The translations under genes were made by a program, and so were the position numbers. Source: CAWDBV01 sp963800705 (lineage in GTDB: Bacteria > Actinomycetota > Thermoleophilia > Solirubrobacterales > 70-9). From it: DNA of 64,000 nucleotides. This document shows, one piece after another, positions 15,404-23,339 of the stretch (position 1 is the stretch's first letter; every line of letters begins with the position of its first letter). The stretch is taken from positions 372,001 through 436,000 of the forward strand of contig CAWDBV010000005.1 of NCBI GenBank assembly GCA_963800705.1. Direction: 5' to 3'. The notes beneath the pieces were generated by a model. The model worked only from the letters and a program-made list of their open reading frames with translations, had not been told where the DNA came from and searched no databases.

Positions 15404-16891
15404 GTGATCGACGGGATCAGCGATCCCTACATCGTGATCGGGTTCCTTGCCCTGCCGCCGATCCTGGCCTCGGCCACGACCGGATTCCGCTCGACGCTAC
15501 TCGTCGCCGGGTACTGCGTCCTGCTCGGCCTGATCTCGATGCTCTGGAACCAGACGGTGACCGGCGATTACGCGATCCGGCTGACGATCGTCGTCCTCGC
15601 CTCGGTGCTGAGCGTCTGGGCGTCGGCTCGCCGCGAGGAGCTGCGCGCGGGTGTGCGCGGGGGAGCGGTGATGGCCGGCGGCCTGATGCTCGACAACCCG
15701 CTCGAGGAGGGGCCGACCGTCGAACGGATCGCCCAGGCTGCGGTGCCGAGCCTCGCGGATGTCGCGATCATCGACCTGGTCCGCGAGGACGGTTCGATCG
15801 GCGCCGCGGCAATCGCCGGTAGCGACCCGGGGGTGCTCGAGACGCTTGAGCGGGTTCGCCCCGAGATGCGCATCGATCCAGCCGCGAAGGTTTCGGTGGC
15901 CGAGGTGATCAGGACCGGCGAGCGGCAGGTGTTCCCACGGATCGGGGATGCGACGCTGCGTCAGATGGCGGTCAACGACCGCCATCTCGAGATGCTTCGC
16001 GATCTGCACCCGCGGTCATGGCTCATCATCCCGCTCACCGCCGGTGAGGAGACGATCGGCTCGTTCAGCCTCGCATCAATAGAGAGCGACAACCGATTCG
16101 GGCCCGGTGAGATCTCGTTCGCCGAGGAGCTAGCGCGCCGGGCCGCGCAGGGAATCATGAACGTCCGCGCACACGAGAAGCAGACCGAGCTCAGTCGGAC
16201 CCTGCAGGAGAGCCTGCTGCCGCGGGCGCTGCCGGAGATCAACGGCCTCGAAGTCGCCGCCGGGTTCAGGCCGCTCGGCACCGAGGTCGGGGGCGACTTC
16301 TACGACGTTTTCCAGCTCGGCAGCTCGAATTGGGCAGCGGTCGTGGGCGATGTCTGCGGCAAGGGGCCGGAGGCTGCCGGGCTGACCTCGCTGATGCGGG
16401 ACACGCTGCGGGCGGGGGCGCTGCGCCGCGAGAGCCCGCAGTCGACGCTCTCGCTGCTCAACGAAGCGATTCTCGAGGCATCGGGTGACGGGCGCTTCTG
16501 CACCGCCGCGTACGCGCGCTTCGATCTCGATGGCTCGCCCTCGCGGCTGGTTGTCTGCAACGGCGGCCACCCGCCGCCGCTGCTGCTGCACAAGGACGGC
16601 CGCGTCGAGTCGATCGGACCGTCGGGCACGCTGCTCGGCATCTACACGGATCCGAGCCTCACCGACACCGAGGCGCAGATCGAGGTGGGCGACCTGGTGA
16701 TGCTCTACACGGACGGTCTCTTCGAAGCTCCGCCGGGGGAGGTCGAAGGGGTCGATATCGAGCGGATGCTCTCGGGGTGCGCCGGGTTGAGCGCCGAGGA
16801 GACCGCCGCGCGGATCGAGCAGGAAGTGCTCGAAAGACACGGCGGGGTGCTTCACGACGACATCGCGATCCTCGTCCTGCGCCGCATTTGA
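15404..16891 (+). CDS. Membrane PP2C-type phosphatase with GAF domain (RsbU/SpoIIE-like)
   Basis: The protein carries N-terminal membrane helices, a GAF-like sensor (about residues 105-255) and a C-terminal PP2C domain with V-G-G-D-F-Y-D-V-F, G-D-V-C-G-K-G, N-G-G-H-P-P, Y-T-D-G-L-F-E and H-D-D-I-A-I-L-V. It should dephosphorylate the STAS antagonist and free the sigma factor. Coding signal continues upstream of GTG 15404, including another hydrophobic helix (F-W-T-V-A-A-L-A-I-A-T-L-V-V-V), but no canonical start occurs back to the preceding stop. The N-terminus is therefore unresolved. Confidence 0.9.
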   Translation: MIDGISDPYIVIGFLALPPILASATTGFRSTLLVAGYCVLLGLISMLWNQTVTGDYAIRLTIVVLASVLSVWASARREELRAGVRGGAVMAGGLMLDNPLEEGPTVERIAQAAVPSLADVAIIDLVREDGSIGAAAIAGSDPGVLETLERVRPEMRIDPAAKVSVAEVIRTGERQVFPRIGDATLRQMAVNDRHLEMLRDLHPRSWLIIPLTAGEETIGSFSLASIESDNRFGPGEISFAEELARRAAQGIMNVRAHEKQTELSRTLQESLLPRALPEINGLEVAAGFRPLGTEVGGDFYDVFQLGSSNWAAVVGDVCGKGPEAAGLTSLMRDTLRAGALRRESPQSTLSLLNEAILEASGDGRFCTAAYARFDLDGSPSRLVVCNGGHPPPLLLHKDGRVESIGPSGTLLGIYTDPSLTDTEAQIEVGDLVMLYTDGLFEAPPGEVEGVDIERMLSGCAGLSAEETAARIEQEVLERHGGVLHDDIAILVLRRI

Positions 16892-16917
16892 GCGGAAAAA
16901 AAAGTTTGCAATCGGAT

Positions 16918-16943
16918 GTTTAGAGCCGATTTCAGGCGGGTAA
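16918..16943 (+). promoter_or_regulatory. Putative SigF/SigB-type promoter before the YihY gene
   Basis: GTTT (16918-16921), 16 nt, then GGGTAA (16938-16943). The predicted start is about 70 nt before GTG 17020. An A8 run lies just upstream at 16905-16912. This makes the YihY gene a candidate target of the adjacent sigma factor. Confidence 0.55.
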
Positions 16944-17019
16944 GTCGTGGTCAAGCTTTTCTCCCCACACACACGCATCACACATACCCCAAATATCTCC
17001 CTGTCCCGGAACCGGCGCC

Positions 17020-17865
17020 GTGAATTCGGCGCCGGTTTCATTTTGGGGCCGCTGGCCCCCTGCAGCGCGCCTGTGGCGCAGCCTGAAGCGCTTCCAGGCT
17101 GAGCAGCTCGCCGACCGCGCCGGCGCCCTCACCTACTACGCGGTTTTGTCGCTATTTCCGGGTCTTGCCCTGCTCGTCTCGATTCTCGGCGTCTTCGGCA
17201 CCCAGGGGACGGTCGACGCGCTGCTCGAGGTCGTCGACGAGATGGGGCCGCGGAGCGCCGTCGACACGCTCCGCGAGCCGATCGAGCAGATCGCTCGCAA
17301 GCGCGACGGGGCCGGGTTCGTGGCTGTCGTGAGCCTGGTCGGAACGCTCTGGGCAGCGTCCGGCTACCTGGGGGCGTTCGGGCGGGCCGCCGATCGCGTC
17401 CGCGGGGAGGAGGACACGCGCCGCTTTTACGTCTCCCGCCCGTTCGAGCTCGGGTTGACGCTCGCGATCGTCGTCCTCACCGCGCTCGTGCTCTCGGCAA
17501 TGCTGCTGACCGGGCCGATCGCCGGCGCGGTAGGGCGCGCGCTCGAGCTCGACTCGATTGCGGTCACCCTCTGGGCGTATGCGAAATGGCCGGTCCTGTT
17601 CGCGCTCATCAGTGGCGCGGTGGCGCTGCTCTACTGGAGCGCGGGGCGGCGCGGCCGCGGCGGGCTGCGCGAGGTGCTGCCGGGCGCCGCGCTCGCCACT
17701 GCGCTGCTGCTGATCGCGTCGCTCGGCTTCTCGCTCTACATCAGGTTCTTCGGCAGCTACGACGCCACCTATGGGTCGCTCGGCGCGGTGATCATCTTCC
17801 TGGTCTGGGTCTGGCTCGTGAACGCGTCGATCGTGCTCGGGATCGTCTACAACAGCGAGCGCTAG
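17020..17865 (+). CDS. YihY/BrkB family inner-membrane protein
   Basis: The 281-aa protein has a basic N-terminus, the family signature D-R-A-G-A-L-T-Y-Y-A-V-L-S-L-F-P-G, six hydrophobic helices, the G-S-Y-D-A-T-Y-G-S-L-G-A segment and a final V-W-V-W-L-V-N-A-S-I-V-L-G helix. The family's transport or structural role is not settled. The gene sits between the sigma module and a DUF389 gene and has a GTTT-N16-GGGTAA promoter, so stress control is inferred. GTG is the apparent start. Confidence 0.92.
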   Translation: MNSAPVSFWGRWPPAARLWRSLKRFQAEQLADRAGALTYYAVLSLFPGLALLVSILGVFGTQGTVDALLEVVDEMGPRSAVDTLREPIEQIARKRDGAGFVAVVSLVGTLWAASGYLGAFGRAADRVRGEEDTRRFYVSRPFELGLTLAIVVLTALVLSAMLLTGPIAGAVGRALELDSIAVTLWAYAKWPVLFALISGAVALLYWSAGRRGRGGLREVLPGAALATALLLIASLGFSLYIRFFGSYDATYGSLGAVIIFLVWVWLVNASIVLGIVYNSER

Positions 17866-17895
17866 CGGCTCGGGCAAGCCGTATATGTTGGCTCC

Positions 17896-18810
17896 GTGCT
17901 GCGGCTGCATCTCTCGGTTGACCGGGCCCGGGCGCCCGAGGTCACCGCGGCGCTCGGCGAGATCGGGGGCCTGCGCCGCCTGACCGCTTCCGAGGCCGCC
18001 GATTCGGCCGACGAGGTGGTTCTTGCCGCCGACGTGGTCTCTTCGCTCGCCGACCAGATCGTCAGCGAGATCGAGCGGCTCGGCGTGCGCCCGGAGGACT
18101 ACCTGCTCACCCGCCAGGACGCGATCGCGCCGACCTCGCTCGCTCACCCCGCCGAGGACACCGACCAGTTCGCCTGGATCGAGGTGCTCGACCAGGCGCG
18201 CGCCAACGCGCGGCCGCTGGCGCGCTACCTGACCCTGATGGCGATCGCCGGAGTGATCGCCGGGCTGGGAGTGATCGACTCGAACGCGATCCTGATCGTC
18301 GGCGCGATGGCGGTCAGCCCCGACCTGCTGCCGGTCTGCGCGACCTGCGTCGGGCTCGTCACCCGGCGCTACCCGCTCGCTCGCCGGGCCGGGCTGACGC
18401 TGCTGATCGGCTTCCTGCTCGTGACCACGACCGCGGCGCTGCTCACGGTCGTGCTGAGAGGGCTCGATGTGATCGAGGGCGACTACGGCCTCGGCGAGGA
18501 CGGGATCGGCGGGCTCGCAAACGTCTACTACGTGACCCTGCTCGCGCCGCTGGCTGCCGGGATCGCGGGCATGCTTTCGTTCGAGACCCGCGCCAGCGCC
18601 GCGGTCGGCGTGGCGATCTCGGTGACGACGATTCCCGCCGCCGCTTACCTCGGCGTGGCCGCGGGAGCCGGCGAGTTCGGGGACGCGAGCGGCGCGGTTG
18701 CGGTGCTGGGGGTCAACATCGCGCTGCTGATCGTCTCGGGCTGCGCGACGCTGGTCGTTCAGCGCCGCTTCGCCGGTGCTCGGGAGGGCCATTCGTCTAA
18801 AGGTCGCTGA
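17896..18810 (+). CDS. DUF389 family membrane protein
   Basis: The 304-aa protein has an about 85-residue soluble N-terminus resembling a small regulatory domain, then E-V-L-D-Q-A-R-A-N-A-R-P-L and about six membrane helices containing S-N-A-I-L-I-V-G-A-M-A-V-S-P-D-L-L-P-V, the DUF389/TIGR00341 signature. The function is unknown. TATGTT at 17884-17889 is 6 nt before GTG 17896, so it appears to have its own leaderless promoter. Confidence 0.9.
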   Translation: MLRLHLSVDRARAPEVTAALGEIGGLRRLTASEAADSADEVVLAADVVSSLADQIVSEIERLGVRPEDYLLTRQDAIAPTSLAHPAEDTDQFAWIEVLDQARANARPLARYLTLMAIAGVIAGLGVIDSNAILIVGAMAVSPDLLPVCATCVGLVTRRYPLARRAGLTLLIGFLLVTTTAALLTVVLRGLDVIEGDYGLGEDGIGGLANVYYVTLLAPLAAGIAGMLSFETRASAAVGVAISVTTIPAAAYLGVAAGAGEFGDASGAVAVLGVNIALLIVSGCATLVVQRRFAGAREGHSSKGR

Positions 18811-18945
18811 AAGGCCTCTTGCGACCCGCAACTGCCGTGTCCATAGCGTGTTCCTCACTCATGACCATGGGATGTGGTCGCGGGACGGGCGCAGGTTTCC
18901 TCAAGCCGTTCCCGGCTTCGTCCGATTCACAAAGAGACGAAAGAC

Positions 18946-19143
18946 ATGGCAGACGCCGAGAACAAGCCCACAGACTCAAAGCCCGAGCCCCAGGAGCCCG
19001 GCAACTCGGATCTGCCTCGCAACGCGCCGCGCCGCGCGCGGCAGCGGATCGACTTCGGCCGTCCGCCGATCGGCGGCTCAAGCCCTGACCGGATCATCGG
19101 CCACGAGCACAAGCACCGCGGCGGCCCCCGGGTCGACGTCTAG
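18946..19143 (+). CDS. Small hydrophilic, probably disordered protein
   Basis: ATG 18946 gives a 65-aa protein rich in Pro, Arg, Asp and Glu (N-K-P-T-D-S-K-P-E-P, then R-R-A-R-Q-R-I-D-F-G-R-P-P-I-G-G-S). There is no hydrophobic core or known motif. A weak purine-rich site (AAAGAGACGAAAG) precedes it. Codon use fits the neighbours, and its stop overlaps the end of the opposite-strand LAGLIDADG relic. No function can be given. Confidence 0.5.
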   Translation: MADAENKPTDSKPEPQEPGNSDLPRNAPRRARQRIDFGRPPIGGSSPDRIIGHEHKHRGGPRVDV

Positions 19144-19574
19144 GCGCTTGGTTCAGGTGAATAGGCCCGGGTACGGGCCAGTTCGTCGCGTACTCCCACC
19201 AGTTGCTTCTGGATCACGCTCCTTCGCTTGGACGAGCAGTACTTAGCAACTGCCGCTCGCCAGATGGCGTATTCGCGTCCCTTACGGCCTCGCGGGGGGT
19301 GCGTACGAGGATCGCGACAAGGCCGCGGAGGTCATTCATCTCGATGCCTTACGTGCCACCCGGACTCCGGATTCTGCCTCGAGGCGTAGTGACCGAGATA
19401 GATGCGACCCAGCTGGGTTCTGCGCTGCAGTCGCACCAAGAGGGGATGATCGTCAGCGCGAAGGCTGAGGGTCGCTCGCGGAGCCAGGCTGGGCCCGTTC
19501 TTATGTATACCGAGCGATCCCTCGGCAGTGAACAGGCCGGACAGATATGGAAATCCAATCGGGTCGCGTCTCAC
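19140..19574 (-). pseudogene. LAGLIDADG homing endonuclease-like relic
   Basis: From GTG 19574 the frame reads F-P-Y-L-S-G-L-F-T-A-E-G-S-L-G-I-H, a LAGLIDADG-type first helix with its acidic residue. It goes on through A-D-D-H-P-L-L-V-R-L-Q-R-R-T-Q-L-G-R-I-Y, typical of small actinobacterial LAGLIDADG proteins, and meets TGA at 19332-19334. Past the stop the same frame resumes with R-G-R-K-G-R-E-Y-A-I-W-R-A-A-V, the usual family C-terminal block, to TAG at 19140-19142. Between stop and resumption, homology (D-L-R-G-L-V-A-I-L) is in another frame, implying two compensating indels. Confidence 0.6.
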
Positions 19575-19871
19575 CGAACCGATCCCTTATGACTCGCTGC
19601 GGGGCCTCTCGCTGAAACCGATGCGAGTCTTGTAGCCGGGATTTGAGGTAGATCATCGGCTGCCGAGGAACGCGCCCAACTCCGCAGAGATCGGCGGATA
19701 TCCACCCGGTGGCTGCCGGCCCGATGTGCTGCCAACAGGGCGACTCACGGGGATGTCTGCCTTGGACGTCTCACAACGCGGATTCAGCGTCGCTAAGCCC
19801 GAGGACAGTTCCCGCCTGGGTTTACATAGCGGTCAATATCGTGCGTTGTCTGGGTGAAAGCGGATGTCGGG
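19575..19871. other. Intergenic stretch with no recognised gene
   Basis: No frame here has coding character or a recognisable motif on either strand, and I see no tRNA-like cloverleaf or terminator. The base composition is less GC-rich than in neighbouring genes. Lying between an endonuclease relic and a P450 relic, it is probably decayed DNA. Confidence 0.5.
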
Positions 19872-19883
19872 TAGGTTCTCCCC

Positions 19884-20123
19884 ATGGCCGAAGCGGCGAC
19901 CGTCGAAAGCGTCGATCTCGACTCGGTGGACCTGATGGACGCGGCTTGGTTCGCCGACGGGCCGCCGCACGAGCTGTTCGCGCGGATGCGCTCCGAGGCG
20001 CCGGTGCGTCGGATGTCCGACATCGAGCTCGCAGGCGAAGTGAAGCGGTTCGAGTCGAGCTGGACCAACGCCCTTCGCTCGCTACCGGTCAGCTTCAGTC
20101 CCGGGAAGCCGGAAGCAGGCTAG
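19884..20123 (+). pseudogene. Cytochrome P450 with internal deletion (N- and C-termini fused)
   Basis: The 79-residue frame begins like a bacterial P450 (D-L-M-D-A-A-W-F-A-D-G-P-P-H-E-L-F-A-R-M then R-S-E-A-P-V). It then jumps to a P450 C-terminus (D-I-E-L-A-G-E-V-K-R-F-E-S-S-W-T-N-A-L then R-S-L-P-V-S-F). The roughly 330-350 residues between, including the I helix, ExxR motif and heme Cys loop, are missing. The fusion near nt 20010-20020 is in frame. No heme enzyme can result. TAGGTT at 19872-19877 lies 6 nt before the ATG, so it may still be transcribed. Confidence 0.65.
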
Positions 20124-20133
20124 GATTCCCGCG

Positions 20134-21096
20134 ATGCGAGCCACGGAAGGCGAAATCTCCAGGGGGCTCCGGCCAGCGCTGATGACGGGCGTCGGTCTCG
20201 GCCTCGCCGCGCTTCTGCTGCTCGGCGCGATGATCGCGCCCGCGATGGCGGCGAAGAAGAAGTCGAAGAAGCCGAAGACCGTGACCAGCACAGGGCCGAT
20301 CTCTCCGGGCGGCCTGACAACGACTTCCGCGAGCTGCCCGAAGGGCTACCACGTCACCGGTGGCGGCCAGGCAGTCACACCGTCGTTCAACCCTGCTTCG
20401 CTCTCCGGCGTCCGCACCCTGCCGCTCGAGGCAGCCCCGACGCCGATCGCGCAGTGGAGCGGCGGAGCCGCCGCGTTCACCCTGCCGCCCGTGGGCGGAA
20501 CCCTGAACGTCTTCGGCCGCTGCGAGGCGAACGAAGCGATCAAGGGCCTGAGCTCGAGCTCGAACACCGCGTCGATTCCGCTCGGGATCGCAAACACTTC
20601 GACCGTGACCTGTCCGTCCGGCACGAAGGTGCTCACCGGCGGCTTCCTGGTCAGCGGACCTCCTTCTTCCGCCGACCCGACCAAGCGCGGGGCCTCGGTC
20701 CTTCAGTCTCGGCGCCTGTCCACCAACCAGTGGATCTTCACGGTCGCGAATCCGTCTCCGCCCGAAGGAGTCGGCGCGGTCAGCGCCACCTTCCGGGTCC
20801 TCTGCACGAAGGGCGGCAAGTCGATCAGCGAGGCGACCACAACGACCCCGATTCTCAACGACCTCCGCACCAACTCCGACGCGACCTGCAGCGGCAAGAA
20901 GGTCGAGGTCGTCGGGGCCGGATTCCAGATCACGCCGAACACCGCCGGCTCCGGTGGTCTGCCGGCGGTCGGGATCGACGAGTTCCAGCCGACCGGCAAG
21001 CAGGGCTGGCACCTCGGCCTCTACGAGCTGCCGCTCTTCAACCTGCCGATCGGCAGCTCGGTCACCAACTACGCCTACTGCAAGAAGATCAAGTAG
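20134..21096 (+). CDS. Secreted protein with three Cys-Gly repeat units
   Basis: The 320-aa protein has a long signal peptide or N-terminal helix (V-G-L-G-L-A-A-L-L-L-L-G-A-M-I-A-P-A-M-A), a K-K-K-S-K-K-P-K segment, then three related modules. Each opens with a Cys followed by a G-G/G-A-G turn: S-C-P-K-G-Y-H-V-T-G-G-G, T-C-P-S-G-T-K-V-L-T-G-G and T-C-S-G-K-K-V-E-V-V-G-A-G. A second Cys lies later in each module. TAGGAT at 20121-20126 is 7 nt before the ATG. The family is not recognised; a surface role is inferred from the signal peptide. Confidence 0.75.
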   Translation: MRATEGEISRGLRPALMTGVGLGLAALLLLGAMIAPAMAAKKKSKKPKTVTSTGPISPGGLTTTSASCPKGYHVTGGGQAVTPSFNPASLSGVRTLPLEAAPTPIAQWSGGAAAFTLPPVGGTLNVFGRCEANEAIKGLSSSSNTASIPLGIANTSTVTCPSGTKVLTGGFLVSGPPSSADPTKRGASVLQSRRLSTNQWIFTVANPSPPEGVGAVSATFRVLCTKGGKSISEATTTTPILNDLRTNSDATCSGKKVEVVGAGFQITPNTAGSGGLPAVGIDEFQPTGKQGWHLGLYELPLFNLPIGSSVTNYAYCKKIK

Positions 21097-21129
21097 CGCC
21101 GTAGGCGGACCCGACTACCCTCGGGCCTG

Positions 21130-21873
21130 ATGGAGTCTGATCCCGCAGCCGGCGTCGGCGTCCTCGCCGCCTTCGCGGCGGGCCTGGTCAGCTTCCTCTC
21201 CCCCTGCGTGCTGCCGCTCGTGCCCGGCTACCTCTCGACCGTGACCGGCGTGTCGGCCGGCGAGCTCGAGCGCGCCGACTGGCGCCGGGTGCTGGTCCCG
21301 AGCCTCTTGTTCGTCGCCAGCTTCTCGGCGATCTTCATCGCGCTCGGGGTGACCGCGTCCGGCCTCGGCAGCTTCCTGCGCGACAACCGCGAGCTGCTCA
21401 ACAAGATCTCCGCGGCCCTGATCATCGCGATGGGGCTGCTGCTCGTCAGCTCGCTGTTCATCCCGCGGCTGAACCGCGAGTGGCGGCTCGACGGGCTGAT
21501 GGAGCGCGCCGGGCGCGGCGGGCCGATCGTCGTCGGTGCCGCATTCGCGTTCGCCTGGACGCCGTGCATCGGGCCGACGCTGGCGGCGATCCTCTCCGCC
21601 GCCTCGCTCTCTGACTCGGCGCTGCACGGCGCCGCGCTGCTCGCCGTCTACTCGGCCGGGCTCGCGATCCCGTTCATCGCCACCGCGCTCGCCTTCACGC
21701 GGATGACGACCGCGTTCGAGGTGGTCAAGCGCCACTACCCGCTGATCATGGCGACCGGAGGCGTGATCCTGATCGTGATGGGCGTGCTGATCTGGACCGA
21801 CGAGCTGTTCAGGCTCAACGCCGAGGCCCAGGACGCCCTCGATGGCCTCGGGCTCAACATCTTCGATATCTAG
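21130..21873 (+). CDS. ccdA: CcdA-type thiol-disulfide transport membrane protein
   Basis: The 247-aa six-helix protein has the family's two redox cysteines in S-F-L-S-P-C-V-L-P-L-V-P-G-Y (Cys26) and A-W-T-P-C-I-G-P-T-L (Cys146). CcdA moves reducing power from cytoplasmic thioredoxin across the membrane, for cytochrome c maturation or other exported thiol proteins. No heme-handling genes are nearby, so its client could be the Cys-containing secreted proteins of this region. TACCCT at 21116-21121 sits 8 nt before the ATG. Confidence 0.93.
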   Translation: MESDPAAGVGVLAAFAAGLVSFLSPCVLPLVPGYLSTVTGVSAGELERADWRRVLVPSLLFVASFSAIFIALGVTASGLGSFLRDNRELLNKISAALIIAMGLLLVSSLFIPRLNREWRLDGLMERAGRGGPIVVGAAFAFAWTPCIGPTLAAILSAASLSDSALHGAALLAVYSAGLAIPFIATALAFTRMTTAFEVVKRHYPLIMATGGVILIVMGVLIWTDELFRLNAEAQDALDGLGLNIFDI

Positions 21874-21880
21874 GCGCGCG

Positions 21881-22183
21881 CTAGACCGGCGGAATGGGCG
21901 TCTTGTCCGGCACCGCGACCTCGACCGGGATGCCGAGCGCCTCGGCCTCGTCGATCCCCTCCCCCTGCGTGTCGCGGGAGCAGACGATCCGGAAGCGGCC
22001 GGTCCCGAGCTCGGGATCGGGGACGATCGGCAGCCCGCGGATCTCCTCCCAGCCGAGGCGCTCGACCTCGTAGGGGTTCATCCGCACCTCGGCGGCCGGG
22101 TACGGGCAGTTCGAGTTGTGCTGGTCGATCGCCCGGGAGATCGCCTCGAGATTCTTGACCTCGGATTTGGAGCCGGAGCCCAT
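21881..22183 (-). CDS. Conserved-looking hypothetical protein, 100 aa
   Basis: ATG 22183 gives a compact acidic protein: helix N-L-E-A-I-S-R-A-I-D-Q-H-N, N-C-P-Y-P-A-A-E-V-R-M-N-P-Y-E-V-E-R-L-G-W, then beta-like segments G-R-F-R-I-V-C-S-R and P-V-E-V-A-V-P-D-K. There are two Cys and no signal or membrane segment. TATTTT (22191-22196) stands 7 nt upstream, a clean leaderless promoter that supports this start over upstream alternatives. The family is not recognised. Confidence 0.7.
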   Translation of the reverse strand: MGSGSKSEVKNLEAISRAIDQHNSNCPYPAAEVRMNPYEVERLGWEEIRGLPIVPDPELGTGRFRIVCSRDTQGEGIDEAEALGIPVEVAVPDKTPIPPV

Positions 22184-22242
22184 TGGCGAGAAAATAGCGC
22201 GACTTTGACGGCGTCTACCCCCCACCCTACGATCGAAAGCAA

Positions 22243-23335
22243 TTGATCGCCCACGTCGACATGGACGCCTTCTACGTCTCGATCGAGATGCTCCGCCATC
22301 CCGAGCTGCGCGGCAGGCCGGTCGTCGTCGCCTATGACGGGCCGCGCGGGGTCGTCACCACGGCGTCCTATGCGGCGCGCGAATTCGGGGTTCATTCGGC
22401 GCTGCCGATGGTCACCGCGCGCAAGCGCTGCCCGGAGCTCACCGTGCTCCCGGTCGACATGCAGCTCTATATGCGGGGCTCGCGCAAGGTGATGGAGACG
22501 CTGGCCGAGTTCAGCGACACGATCGAGCAGGCGGGCCTCGACGAGGCCTACGTCGATCTCATCGGGCTCCCCCGTCCCCCAGTCGCGGGCGCGAGAAATA
22601 AAACACCGGGTGGCCGAGGCGACCCGCCTCACCTGCTCGATCGGCCTGGCACCGAACAAGCTGATGGCGAAGATCGCCTCCGATTTCGACAAGCCCGACG
22701 GGCTCTTCGTGCTCACCGAGGAAAAATGGCTCGAGGCCGTCGGCGAAAAGCCCGCCTCCCTGCTCCCCGGGGTCGGGCCGAAGACCTTCCAGCGCCTCGA
22801 AGGGATCGGGATCACGACGGTCGCCGAGCTCGCCGGCGCTGACGTCGAGTTGCTCGAGCGCACCTTCGGCCCCAACCACGGCCAGGGGCTGATCGACCGC
22901 GGCAACGGGATCGGCAGCAGCAAGCTCACGACTGAGCGGCGCCGCAAATCTGAGAGCCGCGAGACGACCTTCTCGGCGGACGTCGACGACGCCGAGAAGC
23001 TCCGCGAGACGCTCGAGCGCCTGGCGCGCTCGGTCTGCGGGAGCCTCGAGAAGCACGGCAGCGCGGGACGCACCGTGACGATGAAGATCCGCCTCCGCCC
23101 GTTCCGCACCTTCACCCGCTCACGGACGCTGCCCGAGGCGACCCGCGACCCGGAGGCCGTGGTCGCGACCGCCCGCGAGCTGCTCGAGAACTTCGAGCGC
23201 GACGCCCCGGTGCGGCTGATCGGGGTCGGGCTCGCGGGGCTCGAGTCAGACGCCGAGGACGACGACGCCGACGGAGACGGCGGGCCCGAGAATGGGCCCG
23301 CCGCTCCCGACGAGTCGATGACGCTCGACGTCTAG
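22243..23335 (+). CDS. dinB: DNA polymerase IV (Y family), frameshifted in this sequence
   Basis: Pol IV performs error-prone translesion synthesis. From TTG 22243 the first frame has the catalytic H-V-D-M-D-A-F-Y and L-D-E-A-Y-V-D motifs. The protein then continues in another frame from about 22606 with C-S-I-G-L-A-P-N-K, L-P-G-V-G-P-K-T and the little-finger domain, ending in a clamp-binding-like C-terminus (S-M-T-L-D-V). The switch coincides with a C5 run at 22574-22578; removing one C restores one 363-residue protein. A sequencing error is likely. An acidic Asp-rich linker precedes the tail. Confidence 0.88.
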
Positions 23336-23339
23336 CTGC

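Noticed and set aside
17152..18858. 568-codon minus-strand open frame
   Set aside because: It is antisense to the YihY and DUF389 genes, which have family signatures; its composition is shadow-like.
19869..19874. GGGTAG before the P450 relic as a fourth SigF-type promoter
   Set aside because: No GTTT occurs at the right distance; the nearest GTTG is 20 nt upstream. The TAnnnT leaderless reading is better.
19709..20182. 157-codon plus-strand frame across the decayed patch
   Set aside because: It has no motif and irregular composition, and it overlaps the P450 relic in another frame; coding is unlikely.
23279..23302. Perfect 9-bp hairpin with 6-nt loop near the end of dinB
   Set aside because: It lies within the coding sequence, lacks a T-run, and is explained by Gly/Pro codons; not supported as a terminator.
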